Notes: generated from the letters alone by a model not told the origin. A DNA stretch of 64,000 nucleotides from Dendrolimus kikuchii (GCA_019925095.2 CM034391.1:27021051-27085050), one strand, 5' to 3'. Positions 52,011 to 62,191 are shown, counted from the first letter of the stretch. Made by a program: numbers and translations.

Positions 52011-52086
52011 TGTAGTGTCATTTATTGGTATAAAATATCTATGTAGGTAGTTAATAAAAATCAGTTGCAATCTGACAAACAATGGT
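52011..52086 (+). repeat. Right LTR of the Mag-like element
   Basis: Matches the left LTR base for base except for a TC insertion before TGACAAACAATGG. It is directly preceded by the purine-rich tract that would prime plus-strand synthesis, which fixes its start. Confidence 0.9.
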
Positions 52087-52329
52087 ATCTGCTTTTATAA
52101 ATTCGACTCGCGGCTCGAATTAATACGAACCACCTTAATCGAATAAATTGAATTATTCAAACCCTGTCGCTAGGGATTTGTCTTTGCCGAAGGTATTTCT
52201 TTAATTTTTCATCCCAGCCTCTCTGTGTTTAAGTTGTTTCTTCATTGTATAGAGTTTGAGTGAGGTTTAATACTCTCTTAAGAGCGCGCCATATCCATCA
52301 GTATTCATTTATAACAGTATAATTTTTTA

Positions 52330-52743
52330 GCGTCACTCCGCGCAAAATTTGCGGAGTGATGCTCGCGGACCGCGTTCGTAATACCGAAGTAAGAAAGAGA
52401 GTTGGTCTGAAAGAGAGTGTCGGGGTGAAGGTAAGGAAAGGAATGCTCCGGTGGTTCGGGCATGTGGAAAGAATGCATGGTGAAAGAATGACTAAACAGA
52501 TATACAATGCAAAAGTGGATGGATGCAGAAGTCGTGGAAGGCCACGACACACCTTCCATGATCAAATTGATCGTGTACTAGCAGAAGGTGATGTCAGGAG
52601 CCTTAAGAACAGACGAGCGTGCATGACAAGAGTTATGTATGTCAAAGAAGCAAGTGAGATGTGTAAGAATAAGCCTAAATGGCGCTCTGTTGTTCGTGCC
52701 TACCCCGCAAGGGAACTGGCGTGAAGTTATGTATGTATGTATG
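52330..52743 (+). mobile_element. ATGT-LINE copy R with 12-bp TSD and inverted 5' tip
   Basis: Bounded by TATAATTTTTTA at 52318-52329 and 52744-52755. The first 12 bases (GCGTCACTCCGC) are the inverted complement of LINE sequence lying just downstream (GCGGAGTGATGC), so the 5' end folds back on itself. The frame 52356-52724 is open for 122 residues to the family stop. Confidence 0.92.
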
Positions 52744-52807
52744 TATAATTTTTTAAATCTATAAAATCACAATCATAATTTTTTAACAGAAGATATTTCA
52801 ACTGGTA

Positions 52808-53085
52808 TTGTATTGGAGGTATGGAGTAACGTTAAAAGACTGCGTCAGAAACTCCCACATCCGCGACAGTCTTCATGTCTGTAACATAGTAGACAAACTG
52901 CAAGTGTCGCTGACGCTGGAACGACCACTTTTTACTTGCCACCACAGACAGGCCTCTGTCGAAGAGGTAGTTCCAAGACTTGCTGGCTGGACGTTGTGAA
53001 AGATGACCTGCATACCAATAGTGTCAATACAAGGGATGCTGAAGATCGCACGAGGTGGAGAAAAATAAGTAAGAAGGCGTAGAAA
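52808..53085 (+). pseudogene. LINE C-terminal fragment (RTE-like)
   Basis: Reads YGVTLKDCVRNSHIRDSL then, after frameshifts, TCWLDVVKDDLHTNSVNTRD with AEDRTRWRKISKKA. This is the usual order (GVT..D.VRN..IRGS; W.D.VK.D; DR..WR) of an RTE-type LINE C terminus. It lies just after ATGT-LINE copy R but is a different, older family. Confidence 0.75.
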
Positions 53086-53342
53086 ACCAGAATTAATCGT
53101 TTGAATGACGATGATGACAATTCAACGTGTAATCAAACTTAAATTACTGATTTCCGAAATCAATATTTTTTCATTTCTTAAAATCTTGATTTGCCGCATA
53201 TGAATTACATTATATTCCATTCTTATAACGATATACATTAGCTTTTTCCAACAATGATTGAACTGAAAGAAAGACTTAAGCTTTCGCTTTTATTAAAACA
53301 GTTTTTGAAAAGTAAAATAGTAAATAAATATAATATAATATA

Positions 53343-53588
53343 TTTTTTTTAATTTCTTTTTTAATTGCAGGAATTCAGCAGACAGGCAGACGGCCCACTA
53401 GATGGAAAGCGGTTACCATCGCCTATGGACATTTGCAACAACAAAGGTGCTACAAATGCGCTGCTGCTCTCTTAAAGGAGACTGGAACCTGGTCACTAAT
53501 GCCGGAACACAACACAAGGTTGTTATGGCGGCATACTCTAGACCAGGGGTGGTATCCATCCAGTCGAGCAAATGCCCTACCACCTGGC
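53343..53588 (-). mobile_element. S-SINE, 5' part missing
   Basis: Tail to CCCTACCACCTGGC. Confidence 0.87.
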
Positions 53589-53662
53589 AAAAATAATAGT
53601 ATATATATATAGTATAATTAAATAGTAACATTTGTAGATATACATACGTATATTACATAGAT

Positions 53663-53706
53663 ATACAAAAATGATATATACCTATAGGTATATATCATTT
53701 TTGTAT
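53663..53706. repeat. 44-bp perfect palindrome
   Basis: ATACAAAAATGATATATACC with its exact inverse, centred on TATA. Confidence 0.9.
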
Positions 53707-53784
53707 TTATTATTAAAAAGTAAGTAGTACGTACTATATGTTACGTATACCTCCATCGCCATTATCGTCTCAATTCATTCCTGG

Positions 53785-53886
53785 GGTTAGCTGAAAGAGA
53801 TCGTTTTTTAGCGATAAGATCGCCCTTTGTGCATAACTAGATATAATTTTGTCTTTGAGTTCACTTTTGGTGTATAATAAAGTGTT
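53785..53886 (+). mobile_element. E-family 3' end
   Basis: TAGCTGAAAGAGATCG, TAGCGATAAGATCGCC and AATAAAGTGTTATCTATAG. Confidence 0.6.
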
Positions 53887-54310
53887 ATCTATAGTTTTGA
53901 AGTAAATAACAGATCGTAATTCACTATTTTAGGGTCACAGCTTGTGCGAGCCACCGGACATCCAAAAAGCACTGCCCACAGGCAGACGCGGCGTTCTCAA
54001 ACAATGGACATCGCGTGGTCATCGTGAATAGATCTGTGATCCACAAATTGCCGAGTAAGTCCGTCAGCAACTGGTATTAGGTCTTCACGTGGATCACTTC
54101 GAGTAGCAGGTGATCATCGAGCGGTTCACTCGTCCACGTGTGGACAGCAACTCAGTGTTGGTCGTTTGCCAACTGATTTATTACTGAGCGACTACTGTTC
54201 CTATTGGTCTATTACTGAGGCCTAATGAGCTTTAATGTTGAGGCTTATGAGCTATCACCATTCTTTTTCGTTGCATATAGGAATAAATAGTGCTGTCACA
54301 CGCTGCGATA
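53887..54310. other. No feature recognised
   Basis: Moderately GC-rich, unique-looking sequence with ATGTGGATC-type words but no long frame. Confidence 0.45.
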
Positions 54311-54355
54311 CAGTAAGGTAATGTTGCCAGTCTTTTGGGCACGTTTCCAACAGAC
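54311..54355 (+). pseudogene. Coding scrap with GNVASLLGT motif, copy 3
   Basis: GNVASLLGTF preceded by a stop; degraded third relative. AT-rich sequence with AATAAA at ~54466 follows. Confidence 0.45.
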
Positions 54356-54794
54356 AGCGGTCTGGCGCTAGATTTTATAGTTTAATTTTAATTTGTACAT
54401 ATACTTATTTATAATTTAGTTTAGTTTTTATTTAATTATGAAATATTTTCGTTAAGTAATTAAATAAAGATCTTTATGTTTGTAACGTGCTGTTATATAT
54501 ATTTTCACGTAGGGTGGACTCTTAAGGTTTTTGTAATATGGACACTATTTATTTCTGAGGCTTTGAGTTGTAATTACGCTGTGCAAAATAAATTAGTTTT
54601 CTAAGTAATCTCATTGGGAAGGAGATTTTCGAGCTGGGTGAATATCGATTAAGCCTTAAGCCGTGTCTAAATCTAGACGCGTATTATGTGACAAGATTTT
54701 ATTTTGGCAATACTTATCCTTAAATCGTGTCGGCTGTACTTATTTACAGACATCACATTCATTGCATCTACATAATATGGTAGTGATATATACA
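54356..54794. other. No feature seen
   Basis: AT-rich. Confidence 0.5.
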
Positions 54795-55150
54795 GGTTTC
54801 TTTGCGAATTTAAACCATCCGGGAACCCACTCAAACACACAAAAACAATATCACCAAAATCGCTCCCGGTAATTAGGAGGATTCTAGAACCCGATCTCAG
54901 CGCCACCTACCGGTTCTTTTTGCGAATCTAAACCATCCGGGAACCCACTCAAACACACAAAAACAAAATCACCAAAATCGCTCCAGGTCATAAGGAGAAT
55001 TGTAGAACCCGATCTCAGCGCCACCTACCGGTTCCAATTGTGGATCTAAACCATCCCGGGACCCACTCAAACACACACAAAAAATTTCATCAAAATCGGT
55101 AAAGTCGTTCTCAAGTTATAAAATTACAACGAAAAGTGGCATTGATGATA
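54795..55150 (+). repeat. 118-bp tandem repeat, ~3 units, opposite orientation
   Basis: The AAACCATC anchor occurs at 54812, 54930 and 55048, again exactly 118 apart. It ends CGAAAAGTGGCATTGATG, matching the start of the 41.3-kb element. Confidence 0.9.
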
Positions 55151-55322
55151 GGATATAGATTATGGCATCAAGAATATACAAGAAGTTACCGTGTAATACA
55201 ATACAGGAAAATAATTTTATTATGTTTAAACAAAAATTATTCGAGTGGTTGGTCAAAAAATCCAAGTGTCCAATATTTAAGTGAGAAGTAAAAATTAAGA
55301 AGATATTGTTATATATAGATTT

Positions 55323-55630
55323 ATCCGTGCAGGAACGGAGAAAGAATACAATTTCCTGCGGCCGGGCGGCCTGTCGTAAGAGGCGACAAAACAACCCACA
55401 TCCAGGTGGTAGGGCATTTGCCCGACTGGATGGCTACCATCCCTGGTCTAAAGTATGTCGCCATATAAACCTTGAGTTGTGTTCCGGCATTAGTGACCAG
55501 GTTCCAGTCTCCCCTAAGAGAGTGGCAGCGCATTTGTAGCAACTTTAGTGTTGAAAATGTCCATAGGCGATGGTAACCGCTTTCTATCAAGTAGACCGTC
55601 TGCCTATCTGCTGATCTCCTGCAATATAAA
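55323..55630 (+). mobile_element. S-SINE, full length
   Basis: ATCCGTGCAGGAACGG to CTGCAATATAAAATAAA. It abuts Helitron-like sequence ending ~55150. Confidence 0.9.
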
Positions 55631-56061
55631 ATAAACTAAATATATATAGTTATTGTATTAATGTTAATAAAAGATATGTAATAGACCTCGATGGTTTTTT
55701 TTTACTGTCTACAATACAATCTTAATAATATGTGTGTAGCGAGAAGTTTCACGAACAACCAGAGAGGGGCTGTGTCGCTGCGGTACGTCACGGTTGACAC
55801 GCCTGTCAAACTGCTCTGACAATGACGTTGACAGGCGCGTTCCGTTTCTATTACAGTGTACTTTTAAATTAAATAAAATATGTATAAGGCACCAAATTAA
55901 ATATCACATTTCACAGAGATAGGTTAAGTAATATTAATATTGCGATGCTATTAAAGGCAAACTAAGTAATAAGCTCTCAGTTATATTGTATAATACCTAT
56001 GTAACACTTATGGCCTTACTTATAATCGTTTGTTAAATTTTAAGAAACTGCTCAGCAACTG
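55631..56061. other. No gene; one arm of a possible MITE
   Basis: GGCCTTACTTATA at 56012-56024 has its inverse at 56667-56679 on the other side of LINE S. Confidence 0.45.
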
Positions 56062-56073
56062 ATTAGTGAAAAT

Positions 56074-56455
56074 ACATACATATATACATAACTTCACGCC
56101 AGTTCCCTCGCGGGGTTGGCACGACCAACAGAACGCCATTTAGGCTTATTCTTACACACCTCACTTGCTTCTTTGACATTCATAACTCTTGTCATGCACG
56201 CTCGTCTATTATTAAGGCTCCTGACACCGTCTTCTGCTAGTACACGATCAATTTGATCATGGCAGGTGTGTCGTGGCCTTCCACGACTTCTGCATTGTAT
56301 ATCTGTTTAGTCATTCTTTCATCATGCATTCTTTCCACACGCCCGAACCACCGGAGCATTCATTTCCTTACCTTCACCCCGACACTCTCTTTCAGACCAA
56401 CTCTCTTTCTTACTTCGATATTACGAACGCGGTCCGCGAGCGTCACTCCGCAGAA
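56074..56455 (-). pseudogene. ATGT-LINE copy S with 12-bp TSD
   Basis: Bounded by ATTAGTGAAAAT at 56062-56073 and 56456-56467. A deletion of the KVDGCR region (near 56293) breaks the frame. Confidence 0.91.
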
Positions 56456-56734
56456 ATTAGTGAAAATCTTACCTATAAACTCCTCTTTAGTCGAATATTT
56501 TGGGTACCACCTACTTTAATCAGTCAAATTTCATTTATCTGTACTCCTCTTTGTTAAACAACAAGTGATACACGTTTGTAAGTGAAATAAAAAGATATTC
56601 ATTGATTAGGGTCTAATTCTGATCCTCTTACTTAAGAGACGCCTAATCGTTTCTTAACGAGATTATTATAAGTAAGGCCGTTAGTTCGCAATAAAAATGA
56701 CTTGATTTGATTTGATTTATATATCGATACTAGG

Positions 56735-56805
56735 ATATGCCCGCGACTTTATTCACGCTTGACTTGAAATTCGCACAGAATCCCCTTGGACACAAAGTAC
56801 AAAAA
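56735..56805 (+). mobile_element. Helitron-like fragment
   Basis: ACTAGGATATGCCCGCGACT and CCTTGGACACAAAGTAC. Confidence 0.45.
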
Positions 56806-56929
56806 TAAAAGATTAATATAACCAATAGGCTGTTTTTTAATTACAAATTAGTTACGCGCTGGTTTTTTGATTGTCTTGTCGCGTTGGCAAAAATGGCAGA
56901 ATGGATCACGCAATAAATTTGTGAAAAGC

Positions 56930-57115
56930 AATCCAGAGCTATTTCTAAAATTTGAAGATGTTTACAGGTTTAACACTCGTCATGGAAATCGTTTAGCACA
57001 CCCCCCGGTGAACAGCCATCTCTATATTAGAAATAGCCATATTATGATTATAAAAATCTATAACAAAATACCTCCAATTATCAAAGAATATAAAGGTAAC
57101 TTATTTAATATAAAT
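56930..57115 (+). pseudogene. LINE ORF2 C-terminal scrap
   Basis: Within the frame 56867-57139, NTRHGNRLAHPPVNSHLYIR and KIYNKIPPIIKEYKGN resemble the NTR...P.....R...IYNKLP stretch near the C terminus of several insect LINE reverse transcriptases. Short, and moderate confidence only. Confidence 0.5.
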
Positions 57116-57119
57116 TGTA

Positions 57120-57430
57120 GCGGCCAGCAGGCTGCCTAAGCGATATAACCGTGGCAAGCCGCCTTTACGTTATTCGCCGCCCGCGCCGCACTTACGTCGC
57201 CCCTCTTCCTCCGACAGCTAAGCGCTGTCAACACAGAGAGTCTGTCTCGGTCAGCGCGCGAGAGCGGTCTTGTCGCGGTTACTTTGGATGCGGTAGGACT
57301 TTTTACGCGCAGCAGATGTTGTACCTTTTTTTCAAATATAAAATGTGCTGCAAAAAGTGTAGTTTCATTACACAAACCGGCAACCATACACCACAAAATC
57401 TTTTTAACTGGCTGGTGGATAAATGTTTCT
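57120..57430 (+). repeat. GC-rich segment of unknown origin
   Basis: CGCCGCCCGCGCCGCACTTA and GCGCGAGAGCGGTCTTGTC stand out from AT-rich flanks. A 101-residue frame crosses it without a recognisable domain. It looks like a mobile element part, but I cannot place it. Confidence 0.35.
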
Positions 57431-57797
57431 ACTCAATGCAGGATTATATGAGATAAATACAATATTGACTAATTTTTTATTGACATTTATAATTTAATTG
57501 TAATAGAATAAGATAATTAGAATAATAAAATTGTACTTTAAGAATAATTTTGCACGCCAATTTAGCTAGCACACGTGAAACTATCACCATGTATTGTAAC
57601 ATCTTGTAACCGTGTCTAATGCAAAATAAATAAAAATAAATAAATATGAATATGAATAAATATAAATAACTCTCTATTGACAGAGGATAAGATACAAGAG
57701 AGGACTCACCGATTTTTTTGTCCTGATGCCGATGACGGAAGCCAGGAAACACAGCACTTCTCGATTTTTCATAGTTTATGAATAATTTGCACAGCAC
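57431..57797. other. No feature seen
   Basis: (AAATA)n-like text near 57625; otherwise nothing. Confidence 0.5.
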
Positions 57798-58104
57798 TTT
57801 TTTTTTGTTGCAGGCGATCAGCAGACAGGCAGACGGCCTACTTGATGGGAAGCGGTTACCATCGCCTATGGACATTTGCAACACCAAAGTTGCTACAAAT
57901 GCGCTGCTGCTCTCTTAAGGGAGACTGGAACCTGGTCATTAATGCCGGAACACAACTCAAGGTTGTTATGGCGACATACTTTAGACCAGGGGTGGTAGCC
58001 ATCCAGTCGGGCAAATGCCCTATCACCTGGTTGTGGGTTGTTACGTCGCGACAGGCCGCCCGGCCGCAGGAAATTGTATTCTTTCTCCGTTCCTGCACGG
58101 ATAG
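57798..58104 (-). mobile_element. S-SINE, near full length
   Basis: T-run and GTTGCAGGCG to CCTGCACGGATA; a short deletion removes part of GTCGCCTCTTACGACAGG. Confidence 0.89.
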
Positions 58105-58307
58105 ACTTTTGGTAAGGGTAACAAGAGGGTGGCGCAAGCGCACTTAATTGTTCCGCCTTAACAGATCGACGACTGATCCGTCCGCTAGGTGGCGCGGCAT
58201 TCACAATTTTGACGAATTATGGGATAAGGAAAGGGTTATTAGGAGCTGCAAAGGTGTGAAGGAAAGGCACATAGAAGGCACTCGTATTATTACGTGATCC
58301 AATTCCT

Positions 58308-58425
58308 TAACGTATGGCCAATACACAAATTTTAAACACAAAGTAGACAAAAGAAGTCCAAATGCGGAAAGGTAATAAAGTGTGCTTTGTCTACAGGTAT
58401 GCAGGTGGCCCAAATTGTAACAATA
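58308..58425 (-). mobile_element. 5' fragment of the 484-bp LTR family
   Basis: Minus-strand match to the first ~120 bases (ACTTTGTGTTTAAAATTTG, GGACTTCTTTTGT, CACCTGC). Confidence 0.65.
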
Positions 58426-58432
58426 TACATCG

Positions 58433-58562
58433 GGTTGTCTGGAAGAGATCGCTTCTTAGCGATTAGACCGCCCATTGCGCACATTTAGAATATTTTATAG
58501 CCTATAAGATTTTCTGTGGTTCTGTAATGGTGTACAATAAAGTGTTATCTATCTATCTATAT
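58433..58562 (+). mobile_element. E-family 3' end with (ATCT)n tail
   Basis: GGTTGTCTGGAAGAGATCGC, TAGCGATTAGACCGCC, then AATAAAGTGTT(ATCT)n. Confidence 0.65.
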
Positions 58563-58799
58563 CTTTAATACTTAATATAACTAGCGGCTTTATCGACTGT
58601 CCCGAACTTCTTTGTAATGTTGGACTACGCACTCAACAATTGGGCATTAGGCAGAGACAGTTGCTGTATGTACCCTTTGTAGAAGAGTATGCCTATCTAG
58701 CAGACACACTGCTGAGGTGGTTTAATTATTGTGGACTGTATAAAAGATAGATATCTAGATAGACGCTGGTTTATTGGTAGTTATAATATACAATTTATA

Positions 58800-58978
58800 G
58801 TCGTCCGTCGCACTAGCCGTCGTGCGGGCGAATGTGTCGCGATCCCACGGCAGCCGCCGCCTGCGGCCCAGCCGTGGTCGTGGGGCGGCTCCTCCTCCTC
58901 CGAGGGTCTCTCCCCGTGCGTGCTCCAACACCTTTGCATCCACCAATTACAGGCAAAATTCTTTCTTTCTCCGCAGCG
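58800..58978 (+). other. GC-rich island before a pyrimidine-rich CAG
   Basis: CGGCAGCCGCCGCCTGCGGC and nearby sequence is strongly GC-rich, followed by TTCTTTCTTTCTCCGCAG, which looks like a 3' splice site. No exon can be confirmed. Confidence 0.3.
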
Positions 58979-59071
58979 CCTCACAATTTAGCGATCTAGC
59001 ACCAAAATCGGACATTGATATCTTTGTAACTAAACCCAACACCCTTAGAAATATAATGAACTAAGAATTTT

Positions 59072-59321
59072 TGACTAAACAGATATACAATGCAAAAGTG
59101 GATGGATGCAGCAGTCGTGGATGGCCACGACACATCTTCCATGATCAAATTGATCGTGTACTAGCGGAGGGTGATGTCAGGAGTCTTGAGAACAGACGAG
59201 CGTGTATGACAAGAGTTATGAATGTCAAAGAGGCAAGTGAGGTGTGTAAGAATAAGCCTAAATGGCACTCTGTTGCTCGTGCCTACCCCGCAAGGGAACA
59301 GGCGTGAAGCTATGTATGTAT
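59072..59321 (+). mobile_element. ATGT-LINE copy T, 3' fragment
   Basis: The frame at 59071-59307 encodes the last 78 residues from MTKQIYNAKVDG with several substitutions (terminus YPAREQA). The tail is short (TATGTATGTA). No clear target-site duplication. Confidence 0.87.
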
Positions 59322-59599
59322 TCAAATTCTCTTTTCAATCTTTAAATCTCACTTTTCAATTTTACAATTTTTCAATCTTCATTATCAACCATACACACTG
59401 ACACACACACACACATCTTCATCAATTAACCCGAGCAAGTCTATATGCTAAGACTTGTAATTAGCTATTATTTTATTTATGTTCTTAATTTATATCGTTA
59501 TTTGTCTGTAAGCCTTACTAAAACAAATAAATAAATGTTTATAAATAAATAAATAGACTAACGTGTCTTGTTCGAGCAGTAAAAGAAGCCTACACACTT

Positions 59600-60048
59600 T
59601 TTTTTTTTTTTTTGGCCAGGGGAACTCCGTTTGAGGACTAAGCCGCGACAGGCACAGAAGCCTGGGGGAATAATTCGCTACCCGTGTGTGGGATTCGCCA
59701 GATCGGGGGTGGCACTAGCGCGCCCAGTCAAAACTGGTGCCACGCTATTGCCACTCCCCAGTTAGGGATACCCACTAAAACCCCTGGGTGTTCCGTCCTG
59801 CGCCTTATGCCAGGGCTACGGGTAATTGGGATTCCCGGCTCCGCATGCCCTGGCAGGCGTGGGCCTCCCTCACAAGGCCTCTTCCATTGCCGGGGGATTA
59901 AATCCCCAGCGTCGTCCATGTCTAGTCCGGTCGTGGGGCGGTCTGTAACGCGCCCCACGGGAGGAGAAATGAGCGCGCGCGGAACACTTGCGCTCTCATC
60001 TCGACGGCGTGTGCGGGTGAGTGAGAACCCCTATGCCCCAAGGGGCCG
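59600..60048 (-). mobile_element. Poly(A) retroposon with 13-bp TSD, GC-rich
   Basis: AGCCTACACACTT at 59587-59599 and 60049-60061 flanks a 449-base insertion whose T-run at 59600-59615 is the poly(A) of a minus-strand retroposon. The body is GC-rich with GGGATTAAATCCCC and CCCCTGGGTG blocks. It may be the 3' end of an R1-type LINE or a SINE; no protein motif settles this. Confidence 0.82.
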
Positions 60049-60061
60049 AGCCTACACACTT

Positions 60062-60629
60062 ACTCCAACTCAATACGAATAAAACCTTTATAGATATACG
60101 AGTGTAATGGGCTCTCAAATCTCTAAATTCTAAATACAAAAATCCCAATAACAAGACATCAAAGCCCGAAAAAAGAAAATACTTACTCATTAATCTTAAA
60201 TGATCTCCGAGTCGCGATAAGATATGAAGTTGTGACTTCAAAGCAGTCTTAATAATAGCACGGAGATGATACGAAGCTAAAACCATTCGTTTTTCGTATT
60301 CAAAACTTCACAATGATAATAATGTAAGGATGGGAAAACGTCGATGACGATCTTTCATATATCGACAGTCAAGTTTTATTATGAACTGAACATATATACA
60401 TAACTGAACATATATACTCAGACCTTTTATTGTCACTTCTTTTTTGGGGGCCCGCTAACTCTCGAAAGTTGTAAGTCTCTATTTTTTGTTTAGCTCCATT
60501 CCAAAAATGACAGTTTATTCACCGCTTCCAATGCCTTTTCATAGTACGTACCAGGCTCATTCTTCGTCCAAATATTTGAAGCACATTTTCAACTTTCTGA
60601 TAAGCACTCATTAGGCTTATATCACCACT
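60062..60629. other. No feature seen
   Basis: Unique-looking. Confidence 0.5.
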
Positions 60630-60870
60630 AGCTGTGCCCGCGACGTCGTCCGGGTGGAATTTGTTTTCAAAACCCTCCAATTTCGAAACATTTTTCATTG
60701 GTGCTCCGCTCTTATTGGTCTTAGCGTGATGACATATAGCCTATAGCATTCCTCGATAAATGGGCTATCTAAGACTGAAAGAATTTTTCAAATTAGACTA
60801 GTAGTTCCTGAGATTAGCGCGTTCAAACAAACAAACTCTTCAGCTTTATATATTAGTATATAAGATTTTG
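60630..60870 (+). mobile_element. Helitron-like repeat
   Basis: CTAGCTGTGCCCGCGACGTC to AAACTCTTCAGCTTTATATA; parallel to 35590. Confidence 0.57.
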
Positions 60871-61309
60871 CAAATCTAAACTCAGCTTACTTAGCTCTTG
60901 GAGGGCATCGCACATTTCGTATGAGGCGATGCGGTAACTGTTGGGGAAAGATAGATTAGATTTTGTATTTGGATAATTTTGACCTTTTAAAAAAATCCAT
61001 ATTTTTTGTAAAGGTTACCAAAATTGTTTTTTTTTATTTTCTTTTGTTTTTATGGCAATTTTTCGATATTTTCGAAATTTCTTTTAAAGGCACTGCGTGC
61101 CCCCACGCGCCCCCACAAAAAAGTCTTGTACATACTTATGTAAGAAAGTTTCTAAAACTTCTTAATTATAGATTACATAACAATAAATCACCATCAGCTG
61201 TTGTAATCGCGGATTATTAACGCTCGAAAACAGACGAAGAATTTTGTACATGTGTCTACTGTATGATATTGTAAACGGGAAGTTTTTGGGAACTACACAC
61301 GTCTAGTCA
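60871..61309. other. No confirmed gene
   Basis: The frame 60963-61220 is AT-rich and unrecognised. Confidence 0.45.
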
Positions 61310-61395
61310 TCATAGCGGACAACGAACTACTGGCACGCTTTATTTTATTGGACTTGACTTTATGTTGTTGGTCCGAAGACCTCACAACTTTGCCG
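61310..61395 (-). repeat. Fragment of the 5.2-kb LTR-like repeat
   Basis: The reverse complement of AAGTTGTGAG..CTTCGGACCAACAACATAAAGT as seen at 5166-5210. It adjoins the G-repeat that starts about 61395. Confidence 0.6.
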
Positions 61396-61858
61396 GGGTT
61401 TTCTTTCGACTATTGTGGGAAATGAGGACAAAAATTATCGGCCTATTGGGGTGAACTGCTAGTGGTACTGGATCTGGGAATATGGAGACTATAGCGTCTG
61501 CCCGTCGCAATGTTTGGGGAACATGTAAAAATGGGCAGAGGGTGACTCGCCACTCCATGCATAGGCCCCTAGAAATGCCATAGAAGACAGGTACAACATG
61601 GATGTGAGTGGCTAAGGGGTGTAGAGAGGTGGGCTTGAGGTTCACTGAAGCTACTTTTGAGGTTATGCCATTTATCACTTCTACCCCTGGAGCTTGTGTT
61701 TTAGCTCTAGCGATCATCACTCCATGCCGGCTGGCGAAAGCAAGCACGGAGGCGGGGGCCTTACCTTAGCCCCCGGACCCAGCTTCGAGGTGTCGCTACT
61801 CACACAAGGCTTCGCCACAAAGCCCCCCTGCGGGTTATTATTATTATTATTATCATAT
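61395..61858 (+). repeat. G-repeat copy 2, unclassified
   Basis: Same blocks and order as copy 1, ending in (TTA)n at 61837-61855. A simple-repeat end suggests a retroposon. Confidence 0.72.
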
Positions 61859-61872
61859 CACTTACAATTAAC

Positions 61873-62122
61873 CGCCTCTGTGGTTCAGTGGGCTAAGCCT
61901 TTGCCGGCCTACCTCACTGCAACGCAGAGGCTCCGGGTTCGATTCCTGGTATAGTAAATTTCGAAAACGTATTTTCTCCGTTATTTACTATGGTCTGGGT
62001 GTCTGGGATCGGCCCCAGAGTAGTCCGTTGTATATTAGCCATAACACAAGCGTAACTTGCTTAATTTGGGGATATACAATACGTGTGTTTGTCTGCCGAT
62101 TATTTATTTATTTATTTATATT
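61873..62122 (+). mobile_element. tRNA-headed SINE copy 4
   Basis: Complete: head CGCCTCTGTGGTTCAGTGGG, B-box GGTTCGATTCC at ~61937, body, (TTTA)n tail. It lies directly after the G-repeat. Confidence 0.88.
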
Positions 62123-62149
62123 TAATTAACCTTAGATATACTTCTCAAA

Positions 62150-62191
62150 GCTCTCATTTCAACTGCGTTTACCCTACTTTCATGCTTCTTC
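62150..62191 (-). mobile_element. ATGT-LINE internal scrap
   Basis: About 42 bases matching the antisense of the ESRVNAVEMRA segment. No tail, so this is a deletion remnant, not a 5'-truncated insertion. Confidence 0.6.

Larger units (their letters stand above)
47384..52086 (+). mobile_element. Intact Mag-like Ty3/Gypsy LTR retrotransposon
   Basis: A complete LTR element: left LTR 47384-47457, a 5' leader, one Gag-Pol frame (47575-51672), a purine-rich tract ending at 52010 (GATGGGAAAGA) and right LTR 52011-52086. The LTRs differ only by a 2-base TC insertion in the right copy, which suggests recent insertion. LTRs of about 75 bp and a total length of 4.7 kb are hallmarks of the Mag lineage as known from Bombyx mori. 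A TGG-beginning primer-binding candidate lies at 47467, about 10 bases after the repeat ends. I see no target-site duplication: flanks are GCACT on the left and ATCTG on the right. No envelope frame is present. Confidence 0.93.

Noticed and set aside
47384..52086. Endogenous retrovirus with envelope
   Set aside because: No third frame after Gag-Pol; the 338 bases before the right LTR are non-coding.
52318..53085. One continuous LINE spanning copy R and the RTE-like scrap
   Set aside because: Copy R is closed by its own TSD at 52755, and the downstream fragment encodes a different, more diverged C terminus.
59684..60082. 132-residue frame as a gene
   Set aside because: Lies on the antisense strand of a poly(A) retroposon and runs over its TSD.
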